A model generated the notes under the pieces. The model was not told where the DNA came from, made no database searches, and saw nothing but the letters and a program-made list of their open reading frames with translations. Below are positions 10,244-19,036 of a stretch of 64,000 bases of DNA, in pieces. The stretch lies in assembly GCA_020848035.1 (NCBI GenBank), contig JADLAX010000050.1, positions 35,055-99,054 of the forward strand. Direction: 5' to 3'. Source of the DNA: Anaerolineae bacterium. Its GTDB lineage: Bacteria; Chloroflexota; Anaerolineae; Promineifilales; Promineifilaceae. A program made the translations under genes and the position numbers. How positions within the stretch are numbered: the stretch's first letter is position 1; each line of letters begins with the position of its first letter.

Positions 10244-10909
10244 TCATTTGCGGACGGCCGCTACCGCCGCCTGGATGGCCAGCTCGGTGTGAGTGGTAAT
10301 CGGCCCTGGCAAGGCGTGGTAGGGAAACCATTGTGCTTCGATAATTTCATGGCTCAACTGCAAGTCGCCCGGATTCAGCTGACCGACGTAGGCAATGCCC
10401 ACATAAGCCGTAGCTGCATCGTGATGAACGGAGACGGCGGGGCCAAGTACGGCCGTTAAACCCGTCTCTTCCCACAATTCCCGCAGCACCCCGGCCGCTG
10501 GTGCCTCATTCTTTTTTAACCAGCCACCAGGCAAACCCCATTGGTAATACGGATGAAAGACATGCCGCAGCATAAACACTTCGTGGGCTTCATTCACGGC
10601 CACCAGGCCAACGCCAATGCGCTGCCGGGGTACGGTGAGCCGAATTCCCACCCGCATCGCCAGGCAAACCACCGAGTTCTGCGCCAACTTCGTAGCCCAG
10701 ACCTTCCAGCTGTTTGTCTGGGTGGTCACCTCTTTAGTCAAACTCAGTCCTGTCTCTTGGCAATATGCGCCACACACGCCAAAATTGTTTACGTAGGCTT
10801 GCGCACACAGCTTCGTTACCCGGAACTTATTGTCGCGCAATTCCCTTTTGCCTTTCCTGAGAAGTTTATGAACGGGCCGGGCCATTTTACCAACGGCACA
10901 GTATAGCAA
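10244..10909 (-). CDS. NUDIX hydrolase
   Basis: The 221-residue protein carries a complete NUDIX box, GG-WLKKNE-APAAGVLRELWEETGL (Gx5Ex7REUxEExGU), at residues about 125-148, so it should bind divalent metal and hydrolyse a nucleoside diphosphate-linked substrate; which one cannot be told. The first 80 residues are basic and cysteine-containing (KLCAQAYVNNFGVCGAYC) and do not match a known domain; translation may start at ATG 10885 (MARPVHK). It precedes the divergent PspC gene with a 190-bp gap. Confidence 0.88.
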   Translation of the reverse strand: MLYCAVGKMARPVHKLLRKGKRELRDNKFRVTKLCAQAYVNNFGVCGAYCQETGLSLTKEVTTQTNSWKVWATKLAQNSVVCLAMRVGIRLTVPRQRIGVGLVAVNEAHEVFMLRHVFHPYYQWGLPGGWLKKNEAPAAGVLRELWEETGLTAVLGPAVSVHHDAATAYVGIAYVGQLNPGDLQLSHEIIEAQWFPYHALPGPITTHTELAIQAAVAAVRK

Positions 10910-11103
10910 AAAGCATCTGCGCCGTCAGATTTGGGCAGGGCCAAAGGGGTGACGTTAGTCTGGCATTTACCTGTCGTTTAGCCAGCTCTCATCTGCGGCA
11001 AGCGCCGCCGAAACTTTCATGAAGGCCTGACGTATAGGCGGTTAATTCAACAATGACGGCGCTGAACTTGCAAAATCTCAACAGCGTCGGTACGGAGGCA
11101 ACC

Positions 11104-11520
11104 ATGTCTGAAAGCAGATTAACTCGCAGCGAAACAGACAAAATGATAGCCGGTGTGTGTGGTGGTTTGGCTGAATATCTAAACCTGGACCCGGTCTGGG
11201 TACGACTTTTGTTTGTCCTTCTGATCTTTGCCAGCGGTATTGGCATTCCCATTTACCTGGTTTTATGGGTGATTATGCCTCGGGTTGAAGCCGCCGGGCA
11301 GCCGGGCAGCGCCGTCTTGCAAGACAATTTTGAGGATTTAAGCCAGACGGTATCTGACAAGATGAGCCGACTGAGCCGCCCGGGCACAATCGGCACCGTG
11401 CTCATTCTGTTTGGCGTCTACTTCTTGCTCTCTCAGCTAGGCTGGCTCAATGGGGCCATTTTCTGGCCAGTTGTGATTATTGGGGCTGGGGTTTACATGC
11501 TGACACGCCGCGAGGCATAA
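11104..11520 (+). CDS. PspC domain membrane protein
   Basis: The 138-residue protein starts MSESRLTRSETDKMIAGVCG. The PspC domain covers residues about 5-65 (GGLAEYLNLDPVWVRLLFV and a transmembrane helix ending VLWVIMPR). Two further hydrophobic segments at residues 98-115 and 118-134 resemble the LiaI-type module. Such proteins sense or resist envelope stress. GGAGG lies 5 bases before ATG 11104, so the longer frame from 11053 is rejected. It converges on the histidine kinase gene and shares its terminator. Confidence 0.88.
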   Translation: MSESRLTRSETDKMIAGVCGGLAEYLNLDPVWVRLLFVLLIFASGIGIPIYLVLWVIMPRVEAAGQPGSAVLQDNFEDLSQTVSDKMSRLSRPGTIGTVLILFGVYFLLSQLGWLNGAIFWPVVIIGAGVYMLTRREA

Positions 11521-11556
11521 GCGGCGGCACCGGCCAATGAATGAAACCGTAAGAGA

Positions 11557-11587
11557 ACGGCCGTCTGGCACCAGACGGCCGTTTTTA
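11557..11587. terminator. Bidirectional terminator built from two ACGGCCGT copies
   Basis: The 12-bp perfect stem ACGGCCGTCTGG / CCAGACGGCCGT closes a 2-nt loop (CA) and is followed by TTTTT on the plus strand, with AA on the other side. It lies between the convergent PspC and kinase genes; the kinase stop codon (11585-11587) lies inside the T tract. Confidence 0.85.
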
Positions 11588-13054
11588 TTGCGAGCGCCGA
11601 AACGTAGAGCCAAGTACCCGCAGCCCTGGCCGCGTTTTAGAAGGGTCTTCCTGCGTTCCTTCAACAGGTACCGGTTTGGGGTCTTCCACCACCGGCAAAA
11701 TGATGGTAAACGTGGTGCCTTCACCGACCTTGCTCACCACGTCGATGTGGCCGCCGTGCGCCTGGGCAATCCATTTGGCAATGGCCAGCCCCAGCCCGGC
11801 CCCCCCCTGTCCAGAATGTCCACGGGCGCGAGCCTTATCCACCCGGTAAAAACGATCAAAAATGTAGGGTAAATCTTCGGCGGGGATCCCCATGCCGGTG
11901 TCGGCAATGCTCAGGTAGGCCCAGCCATTTTTCTTAGACAGGCTCACATCCACCTTGCCGCCATCCGGTGTGTACTTGATGGCGTTGCTGATCAGGTTCA
12001 GCAAAAGCTGCTTCAGCCGATCCACATCGCCCATGATGCACACCTGGTCTACCTCGCTCACCTTCACGTCTACCAATTTTTCCAGCAGGCGCACCTGGCG
12101 GTATACCTCAAACAGCAGGTTATCTAACTCTACCTTTTGCTTTTCCAGGGGTAGGCCACCGGCATCTGCACGGGCCAGCAAAAGTAAATCGCCCACCAGG
12201 CGCGTCATGCGCTCAATTTCTTCCTGGATGATTTCCAGCGATTCCGGATCGGCGTCGCCCATACGGCGCATGAGGTCCACATTGCCGCGAATGGCGGTGA
12301 GCGGCGTGCGCAGCTCGTGCGACACGTCGGCCAGCAGGCGCTGCTGGGTTTGGAACAGCCGCTCCAGCCGCTCCAGCAGCTGGTTGAACGAGCGGGCCAG
12401 CACACCAATTTCGTCGGTGCGTTCGGTGTTGGGCACGCGGCGGCTCAGGTCATCGGCGTTGGTAATCTGCCGGGCCACGGCGGCCATGTCTTCCAGCGGC
12501 TTAAACGAACTGGGGGTGAGCAGGACGGCCAGAAAGAGGGAGGCGGAAGCGCCAGCAAAGCCCACAAAGAGGGCAATCACCAAAAAGCGGTTGAAGCTTT
12601 CGATGTTGTCTACCAAACGGCCGACTTGCAGATACCCCACCAGTTCATCGTCATCGTGCAGAGGCACGGTTAACACCCGAATGGTGCTGTCTTCACGAAT
12701 GACGTAGTTGAGCGTTTCCCGGTCGTGCAGGGCGGTTTCGTCCAGCAGGGCAGGCTCCAGGGAGATCAGGTTTTGCGACTGCAAGGTGATGCCACCATTC
12801 ACATCCAGCACCATGAAGAAGGAAGCGGCCGTTTCCAGGTTGTCCAAATCCTCATCAATGCCAATGCGGATAGCCCGACCGCCCACGGGCATCAAATCGG
12901 CCGACTGTAGCTCGGTGGCCAGCGCCCGCAGATCCATGTCGACTTCCTGGTTGATGCGGTTACGCGGCAGCAAATACACAATGGCGGCAAACAGCACAAA
13001 GGCCACCATAAAGATGGAAGTATAAACAAGGAGCAGGCGGTTCTGAATCGACAA
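11585..13054 (-). CDS. Two-component sensor histidine kinase
   Basis: The 489-residue kinase has membrane segments at about 8-29 and 157-180 flanking an extracytoplasmic sensor region of about 125 residues. HAMP (about 182-235), HisKA with phospho-acceptor H246 in DVSHELRTP, and HATPase with N box NLISNAIKYTPDG, DTGMGIPAEDLP and GAGLGLAI follow. It is 3 bp downstream of its response regulator, so they are co-transcribed. The start at 13054 is a TTG, used because LSIQNRLLLVYTS gives the normal short cytoplasmic lead. The C-terminal tail after the catalytic domain (VEGTQEDPSKTRPG) is repeat-poor and not a known domain. The sensed signal is unknown. Confidence 0.92.
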   Translation of the reverse strand: MSIQNRLLLVYTSIFMVAFVLFAAIVYLLPRNRINQEVDMDLRALATELQSADLMPVGGRAIRIGIDEDLDNLETAASFFMVLDVNGGITLQSQNLISLEPALLDETALHDRETLNYVIREDSTIRVLTVPLHDDDELVGYLQVGRLVDNIESFNRFLVIALFVGFAGASASLFLAVLLTPSSFKPLEDMAAVARQITNADDLSRRVPNTERTDEIGVLARSFNQLLERLERLFQTQQRLLADVSHELRTPLTAIRGNVDLMRRMGDADPESLEIIQEEIERMTRLVGDLLLLARADAGGLPLEKQKVELDNLLFEVYRQVRLLEKLVDVKVSEVDQVCIMGDVDRLKQLLLNLISNAIKYTPDGGKVDVSLSKKNGWAYLSIADTGMGIPAEDLPYIFDRFYRVDKARARGHSGQGGAGLGLAIAKWIAQAHGGHIDVVSKVGEGTTFTIILPVVEDPKPVPVEGTQEDPSKTRPGLRVLGSTFRRSQ

Positions 13055-13057
13055 GGT

Positions 13058-13735
13058 TTACGACTCTTCGCGCAGCACGTAACCGATGCCACGCACGGTA
13101 TGAATCAGGCGCGACATGCCACCTTCTTCGGTTTTCTGGCGCAGGTAGCGCACGTACACTTCGATAATGTTGCTTTCGCCGCCAAAGTCATAGTTCCAGA
13201 CGCGATCAAAAATAAGGTCACGGGTGAGCACCTGACGCGGGTGGCGCATGAACAGCTCTAGCAGCTCATACTCTTTGGCGGTGAGGTCGAAGATACGGCC
13301 GTCGCGACGCCCCTGCCGCGTGCCGGTATCCAGTTCCAAATCGGCAAAGCGGTACACCTGCGGCTGTGTGGGCTGCGAGCGGCGCAGCAGGGCACGCACG
13401 CGGGCCATCAGCTCGTCAAAGGCAAACGGCTTCACCAGGTAGTCGTCGGCCCCGGCATCCAGCCCGGTCACGCGGTCTTCAATCGTTTCCTTGGCGGTCA
13501 GCATCAAAATAGGCAGATCGCTTACGGCGCGCAGGCGGCGGCACACCTCGATGCCGTCCATGCCGGGCAGCATCAGGTCTAGCAGCACCAGGTCCGGCGG
13601 GTTTTCCCGGGCCAGCTCTAAACCGGTTTGGCCATCTGCGGCCGTATCCACCCGGTAGCCTTCAAAGCTCAGCCCGCGCTGCAAAAATTGTCGAATACGT
13701 TCCTCATCTTCGATCACGAGAATACGAATAGTCAT
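13058..13735 (-). CDS. OmpR/PhoB-family response regulator
   Basis: The 225-residue regulator has a receiver domain with acidic pocket E9/D10-E11, phospho-acceptor D53 (LLDLMLPGMDG) and K in MLTAKE, then a winged-helix DNA-binding domain (LTAKEYELLELFMRHPRQVLTRD ... VYVRYLRQKTE). ATG 13735 is chosen over the upstream frame because GGAGG lies 5 bases before it. It controls unknown targets, presumably including its own operon with the kinase directly downstream. Confidence 0.93.
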   Translation of the reverse strand: MTIRILVIEDEERIRQFLQRGLSFEGYRVDTAADGQTGLELARENPPDLVLLDLMLPGMDGIEVCRRLRAVSDLPILMLTAKETIEDRVTGLDAGADDYLVKPFAFDELMARVRALLRRSQPTQPQVYRFADLELDTGTRQGRRDGRIFDLTAKEYELLELFMRHPRQVLTRDLIFDRVWNYDFGGESNIIEVYVRYLRQKTEEGGMSRLIHTVRGIGYVLREES

Positions 13736-13747
13736 TTTGTCCTCCAA

Positions 13748-14129
13748 AAGTGATCACGCAGCCGGTTTTCGATGAACCGGTGCGAAAATGGCTTTTTATC
13801 GTTTTGATTTGTTGCGAATTGTAAAGGCGGCACCTGTTTTGCACAAAAACAGTTTGTCTGTTTGGTTTAGGCAAGGTTACAATGGACATGGGAAGATGGG
13901 AATAAAATCATTGTCTCACCCCTGTTTTGTACCCCTCAGGGCAAATGGTGCTTTTATTTCTAATCTAGGATAGTAGCAAATGAGTGATTTGCTCGTCTAT
14001 AACTGACAAGATTTCTTAATCTCTCATCTATTTTGAAACTATTTTGCATTTGACCTTACCGACAACGGCCGTTTGGCTGGCAGCACGGTATAGTTCAGTA
14101 TACACACACCTGCCCATCTGGAGTCAAAA
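13748..14129. other. Intergenic region between divergent genes
   Basis: No gene is supported. An inverted repeat CCGGTTTTCGATGAACCGG at 13761-13779, just upstream of the response regulator gene, could be an operator. The rest is AT-rich, with one octamer copy at 14066, and must contain the promoters for the two-component operon and the PAP2 gene. Confidence 0.4.
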
Positions 14130-15119
14130 ATGGACGCTCTTTATCAGTTTGGCCTAAACGCCACGCACTGGCTGCAAACCAATTTGCCGCAGCTAGAGCC
14201 GTTTTTCCGGTTTATCAGCACGCTAGGGCTTGAAGAATTTTACCTGGCGGTACTGCCGATGATTTACTGGAGCATCAACAAAGAGGCCGGGCGGGCGGTG
14301 GCCTACATTTTTTTGTTGGGCAATGTGTTTAACAACATGCTCAAACATGGCTTGCGGGAGCCACGGCCGTTTTGGCTGGACCCCACCCTGGAGCGTTTCA
14401 CCGACTACGGCTACGGCATACCCAGCGGCCACACGCAGTTCACCACCACCATTTACCTGTTTATTGCCACCTGGGTGCGCCGTCGTTGGGTCTGGTTTTT
14501 GGCCATCTTGATGGTGATTTTAATGCCGCTCAGCCGCATTTACCTGGGCTCACACTTTGTGCAGGATGTGGTGGCGGGCTTTTTGCTTGGTCTGCTGGTG
14601 CTGATTGGCTACCTCATCTGGCAGCGGCGCTACATGGCCAAATTCGAGAAGCGCATCATGGGGCAGCGGCTGTTGACGGCCGTTGCCATTCCCGTGGCAT
14701 TAACGGCCGTTTACCTCATCATCCGGCTCATCATTGGCGAACCCAACACCAACGTGGCCTGGGCCAGCTATATTCCGGTGGCTGAGTTAGAGAGTTTGGA
14801 AGGGATGGTAACGGCCGTTGCGACCGTCCTCGGCGCGGGCATTGGCCTGGTGCTGGAGCGCAGCCGTATTCGCTTCTTGGTCGATGGCCCGATCTGGCAG
14901 CGGGCGGTGCGCTACCTGCTGGGCATTGTGGTGGCCGGGGCCATTTGGGCCGGGCTGGGCCAGCTCTTCCCCGACGATCCGCTGTGGCTGGCGCTGCCGC
15001 TGCGCCTGCTGCGCTACGCCCTGCTCACGTTGTGGGTGACGTATTATGCGCCCTGGCTCTTTGTCAAAATCAAACTCGCCCAGGCCAAACCCGACCCCGG
15101 CATTGAAATGACGCTGTAG
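14130..15119 (+). CDS. PAP2-superfamily membrane phosphatase
   Basis: The 329-residue membrane protein has the three PAP2 motifs in order: K-H-G-L-R-E-P-R-P (residues about 73-81), YGIPSGHTQF (about 94-103) and SRIYLGSHFVQD (about 146-157), whose histidines are the acid/base and nucleophile. It would dephosphorylate a lipid phosphate or diphosphate, such as undecaprenyl pyrophosphate or phosphatidate. About 110 extra residues with more hydrophobic segments follow the last motif. GGAG lies 6 bases before ATG 14130. Four TAV- or RP-encoding octamers occur inside the gene. Confidence 0.88.
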   Translation: MDALYQFGLNATHWLQTNLPQLEPFFRFISTLGLEEFYLAVLPMIYWSINKEAGRAVAYIFLLGNVFNNMLKHGLREPRPFWLDPTLERFTDYGYGIPSGHTQFTTTIYLFIATWVRRRWVWFLAILMVILMPLSRIYLGSHFVQDVVAGFLLGLLVLIGYLIWQRRYMAKFEKRIMGQRLLTAVAIPVALTAVYLIIRLIIGEPNTNVAWASYIPVAELESLEGMVTAVATVLGAGIGLVLERSRIRFLVDGPIWQRAVRYLLGIVVAGAIWAGLGQLFPDDPLWLALPLRLLRYALLTLWVTYYAPWLFVKIKLAQAKPDPGIEMTL

Positions 15120-16820
15120 CTATTTTGCCAACACCAGTTCAAAAACAGCCCCTTCGCTGGAGCTGGAAACGGCCAGCATAGTGTTGTCGGGTGAAAAATC
15201 AAGCACACTAACCGAACTCAATTGCCCTTGCCCTCTCCCCATATCTAACGTTTGCAGCAATTGCATATCTGCTACTGAAAAGATAAGAACCTGCCCACGA
15301 TTTTTCCCACTGCCGTAGTATTCCTGCACGGTTGCCAGCAATGTATTATCCGCTGAAAAGGCGAGCCCATCATCTCCCCGCCAGGAGGAATCCAATTGAA
15401 TCCGATGTATTTCCTGCCACTCGGTGCCATCTCGCCGCAAAATTTACAAGATGCTTTGGCTGTTCATCACGGCCAACAGCTGTTCATCGTCAGAGAAGAC
15501 TATACGTTGAACAAAAGCTTCGCCCTCAATGCCTTCGATGGGGAAAACGGCCGTTTCCTCCCCACTCCGCACATCATAAAAACGTACTGCCTGATCCAGC
15601 CCTACCGCTAACAGCGTTTGTCCCAGAGCAGTTTTGGTATAATTTTCAGTTTTTAGAGAAAAAACAGGCTGCCAGGTGTCAGTACCCAAAACTTCAACAG
15701 TTCGGGTGCTACCACTGGGGCCTACGAGTTTGCCATCTGGTGAAAGAACCATATTTGAGGCATCAGAAACGGTTTGCACGGTAACGCTTTGCGCGGGCAC
15801 ATCCCAGAATAAGATGCTATCGCCTCTATTTTCAGCAACGGCCGTACGGCCGTCAGCCGAAAATGATAAGCTAGAAACATATCTGTCATTTATCAAACGT
15901 GTGGCCGTAAACAAATTGATGAAGGAATTGCCCTCGACTGGCTCAATGACGATTGCTCGGCCAGATAACCGGGCCAGCTGGCCATCGGGTAAAAAGAGCA
16001 AATTTTCGCTGTCGGGGTATGCTTTCAGGCAGCCACTTTGCCAGCGGTGTACCAGGCCGCAAGGGTGGTTGATGGCTTGAGGAATGTCGCCCATAGCATA
16101 CAACCAGGCGACCAAAATCCAGGTTGCCCCCAAAATCAGTGCCACTTTTGCCCCGCGTGACGCATGTTGGCTCTGCTGCAATATCTGAGACGTCAACTGA
16201 ATGCCCAAGAGCAAAAAGAGGCTCAGGTTGAAAGCGCTAATAAAGTCTATATTCAACAGCCAGATGAACAACCAACCAGACACAATCACTAGAATGATGC
16301 CCTGATACGGTTTTACCAACCACCGCACTGGCCTGGGTTCAGACCATTGAATTGAAGCTGGTAAACGCTCTTTTAATGCCGCGTACAAACCTGGCATATC
16401 GGCAAAGTTTTGGCAGTTGAGCATGTGGAAGACACCTTTGTACAGTGCAATGCTCTTAATCTCCCCAGCCAGGTTGCGATTGACCATGACACGCTTGATT
16501 TGATCAAATTTGACGAGCTGGCTGCGACGATGGCCACGAAATTCCACCCAGTCTGCCTCAAGATGGAGCGTAGAGACGCGCCGATTTTGCACACGCTCGG
16601 AATTGGTCCATTGAACCACCACGAAGGAAATCAGTACGAGAAGCCCACAGATGACCAGTGCGCCGATGAGAACGGCCGTTATTCCCCACCGATTAACAAA
16701 CTCCTCATTCAAAAAGAAAACGACGTAGAACAAGACAAACCAAATAAGACCTTTGTCTAGCAGTAATTCTTTTAAATTAGTTTTCGGAGGCTTGTTTTGG
16801 AGAAAAACCAACTCTGACAT
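15120..16820 (-). pseudogene. WD40-like membrane protein gene interrupted by an in-frame stop
   Basis: One continuous frame encodes about 566 residues but for a single TAA at 15444-15446. Upstream of it are four hydrophobic segments, a PH-like region (HLEADWVEFRGHRR) and beta-propeller repeats (SLSFSADGRTAVAENRGDSILFWDV, MVLSPDGKLVG, IVFSDDEQLLAVMNSQSIL). Downstream, in the same frame, the repeats continue (LAFSADNTLLATV, VLDFSPDNTMLAVSSSSEGAVFEL) to 15120. One base change (for example AAA to TAA) explains it. ATG 16820 (MSELVFLQ) is preferred over the upstream frame. It could be a recent pseudogene, a sequencing error or two polypeptides; the second half has no good start. Confidence 0.8.
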
Positions 16821-16902
16821 ACGCACGCTCGCAATTATGTAAACTTTTGTGATTGACTGGAACAATCGAAGCGCCAAAAGTATAGCAAATTTTGCGGGCA
16901 AC

Positions 16903-16934
16903 GGTGACAGTCACTTCCAAAAGTGACTGCCACC
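16903..16934. repeat. Palindrome GGTGACAGTCACTT...AAGTGACTGCCACC
   Basis: A 32-bp near-perfect hairpin lies between the VCBS-protein gene and the WD40-like gene. A second copy is at 25825-25856. In both places it lies just downstream of a gene, as a terminator-like or REP-like element. Confidence 0.75.
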
Positions 16935-16946
16935 TGAATCACGACA

Positions 16947-18911
16947 TTACGGTCTAGAAATGAAGGGCAAATAGGTGGGCAGACCATTGGCAATGACCAT
17001 CAGCGTGAGCGTTTCCTGGTTACCTTCACCGTCGTCGAGAACGGCCGTAAACCCAATTGGCGTCGGCATCATCACCCCGGCATTGATTGTCACGTTATAT
17101 TGAATCGTCACCGGCACCCCGGCAGGCACCGCGCCAGACCAACTCACCTGCCCCGCCCCATACGTCGGCGTGCCGCCGCTGGCCGACAGGCCACCGGCAT
17201 AGCTCACCTGGCCCGGAATCGCGCTGGTGAGCGAAACGCTGCTCAGCGTTGGCCCCGGATTTTTGAGCGTGATTTTGACCGTGACCGTATCCCCCGCGCC
17301 GGGCAGGCTGTTGTTCACCCCCAGCCAGGAGCCATCCAGCGACCCCAGCAAAAACGAACCGGTGCGCTGGTAGTTGCCCCGCCCGGTGCCCCACAACACG
17401 CGGGCATTGGCCGTGCCGGGCAGATCGTAGGCCACCACGCCGGAGTGGGCTGTGTTCAGCACCAGTTCCAGGTCCGCATCGGCGTCGATGTTGGCGATGG
17501 TGGGCGCGGCCATCGCGCCGTTCCAGTCGGTGCCGCCAAACGGCGCAGGCAGATTAATCTCGTACAGCATCGTGCCCTGGTAGTTCAGCACATGCAGCTT
17601 GCCCACGTAATTGCTCCCTTTTTGCGGCCAGGAGGCAAAAATCACTTCGGCCAGGCCGTCATTGTCCAGATCAACCACCACCGGTTCAGAGGCAAAGCGG
17701 ATGCCAGGGCCGGTGTTGTCTACGTTGTAGGGCCAGTTGTGGTGTTCCGTTTTGTCCAGCCAGAAAGCATGGAGACGGCCGTCGTACGACGCAAACAAAA
17801 TCTCCTTCTCGCCATCGCCGTCCAGATCCGCCACCACCGGGTTGGGCATGGCGCTTTCGATGACGTTGTAATCCTCGCTCAGCGGCGCACCAGTGTTGAT
17901 CGGCACCGTCTCCCAGTTGTAGCCATCTTCGTTGAAGCGGCTGCGGTCGGCGTTAAAAATGTAGACGCCGATGTAGCGGCTGGGCGGGTAGCCCGCATTG
18001 CAGTCGTAGACGTTGCCCGTGACCACCACTTCCACCACGCCGTCGCCGTTTACGTCGGCAATGACCGCCGGGCCATCGGCAAAGTTGGTGCGGTAGCTTT
18101 CCGTGCGGGTGCCGTCGCAAGCGCCCCAGCCGCGCAGTTCAGGCACCAGGCTTTCCCAAATGCCCACCTTGCCCCACCCCTTGCCGCCGTAGATGGCGTT
18201 GGCGGCAATTTGTGCCCCGTTGGCCTCGTAGGCGTTGATGTAGTGCACGTCGGACGGCACGATCAGTTCGCCCTGGCCGTCGTTGTCCAGGTCGCCCAGG
18301 GCGGCGTTGTCGTTGTAGACGCCCCAGCCGTAGCCGCTGTCGTTGTTGAGCTGCGGCCAGCCGCTGCGCAGCGTGCCGGTGTGCTCGTAAACGTAGGTGT
18401 TTACCTCGTCGCCGGTAGACGTGACCACCAGTTCATCGGTGCCATCTGCATCCAAATCGTAGACAGACAGGCCGCGCAGTTCGCCGCTTTCTGGCGTGCG
18501 CGTCCAGACCTGGCTGCCCGTGTGGTCGTACACGGTGAGGGTGCCGCCGCTCTGGGCGATGGCCACCTCCAGGTCGTTGTTGTTGTCGATGTCGGCCACC
18601 ACCACGCCGGGCCAGGTACGGCCGCCGGGCGGATCGACGCTCCACTGCTCGGTGCCGTTTTCGCCGTTCAGCACAAACAGGGTGTAGGGCGAGGCGATCA
18701 CTTCCGGCTTGCCGTCATTGTCCAGATCGGCCACGGCGGGGGAGGAGTACCAGCCCGTTTCACACCAGGAGCTGTAGCAGCCGCCGTGCTGCCACTTCAA
18801 CACGGGGGAGGAAATGGTGCCGGCTTGTACGGCCGTTCCGCCCCACCCACCAACCGATAAAACAACAAAACCAAACAACCCAATGACAAAAATCAACCGA
18901 TACGTTTTCAT
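16947..18911 (-). CDS. Secreted FG-GAP/VCBS repeat protein
   Basis: The 654-residue protein starts MKTYRLIFVIGLFGFVVLS, a signal peptide probably cleaved near TAVQAG. It contains at least seven calcium-binding-like FG-GAP blades (AVADLDNDGKPEV, VVADIDNNNDLEVAIA, ALGDLDNDGQGEL, VIADVNGDGVVEV, VVADLDGDGEKEI, VVVDLDNDGLAEV, TIANIDADADLEL), making an integrin-like propeller. A C-terminal DUF11-like Ig domain follows (SLPGAGDTVTVKITLKNPGP). It ends GLPTYLPFISRP. ATG 18911 is chosen; the frame upstream lacks a signal. It may be an adhesin or surface binding protein. The downstream gene has a similar C-terminal tail. Confidence 0.85.
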   Translation of the reverse strand: MKTYRLIFVIGLFGFVVLSVGGWGGTAVQAGTISSPVLKWQHGGCYSSWCETGWYSSPAVADLDNDGKPEVIASPYTLFVLNGENGTEQWSVDPPGGRTWPGVVVADIDNNNDLEVAIAQSGGTLTVYDHTGSQVWTRTPESGELRGLSVYDLDADGTDELVVTSTGDEVNTYVYEHTGTLRSGWPQLNNDSGYGWGVYNDNAALGDLDNDGQGELIVPSDVHYINAYEANGAQIAANAIYGGKGWGKVGIWESLVPELRGWGACDGTRTESYRTNFADGPAVIADVNGDGVVEVVVTGNVYDCNAGYPPSRYIGVYIFNADRSRFNEDGYNWETVPINTGAPLSEDYNVIESAMPNPVVADLDGDGEKEILFASYDGRLHAFWLDKTEHHNWPYNVDNTGPGIRFASEPVVVDLDNDGLAEVIFASWPQKGSNYVGKLHVLNYQGTMLYEINLPAPFGGTDWNGAMAAPTIANIDADADLELVLNTAHSGVVAYDLPGTANARVLWGTGRGNYQRTGSFLLGSLDGSWLGVNNSLPGAGDTVTVKITLKNPGPTLSSVSLTSAIPGQVSYAGGLSASGGTPTYGAGQVSWSGAVPAGVPVTIQYNVTINAGVMMPTPIGFTAVLDDGEGNQETLTLMVIANGLPTYLPFISRP

Positions 18912-18985
18912 ATTTTTCCTCACAACCAACTCGTTCCACACTCGGCGTGGAATGAAGTTCAGGACGCTCTCCTCAGAAAACAGGC

Positions 18986-19035
18986 CGCGGATTGCGCGGA
19001 TTAACGCGGATTAAATCTGTGCAATCTGTGGATTT
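18986..19035. repeat. Dispersed repeat CGCGGATTAACGCGGATTAA
   Basis: CGCGGATTGCGCGGATTAAC and following bases form an imperfect tandem repeat with dyad symmetry, ending ATCTGTGCAATCTGTGGATT. It belongs to the family noted at 1769-1838 and 57030-57130. Confidence 0.6.
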
Positions 19036-19036
19036 C

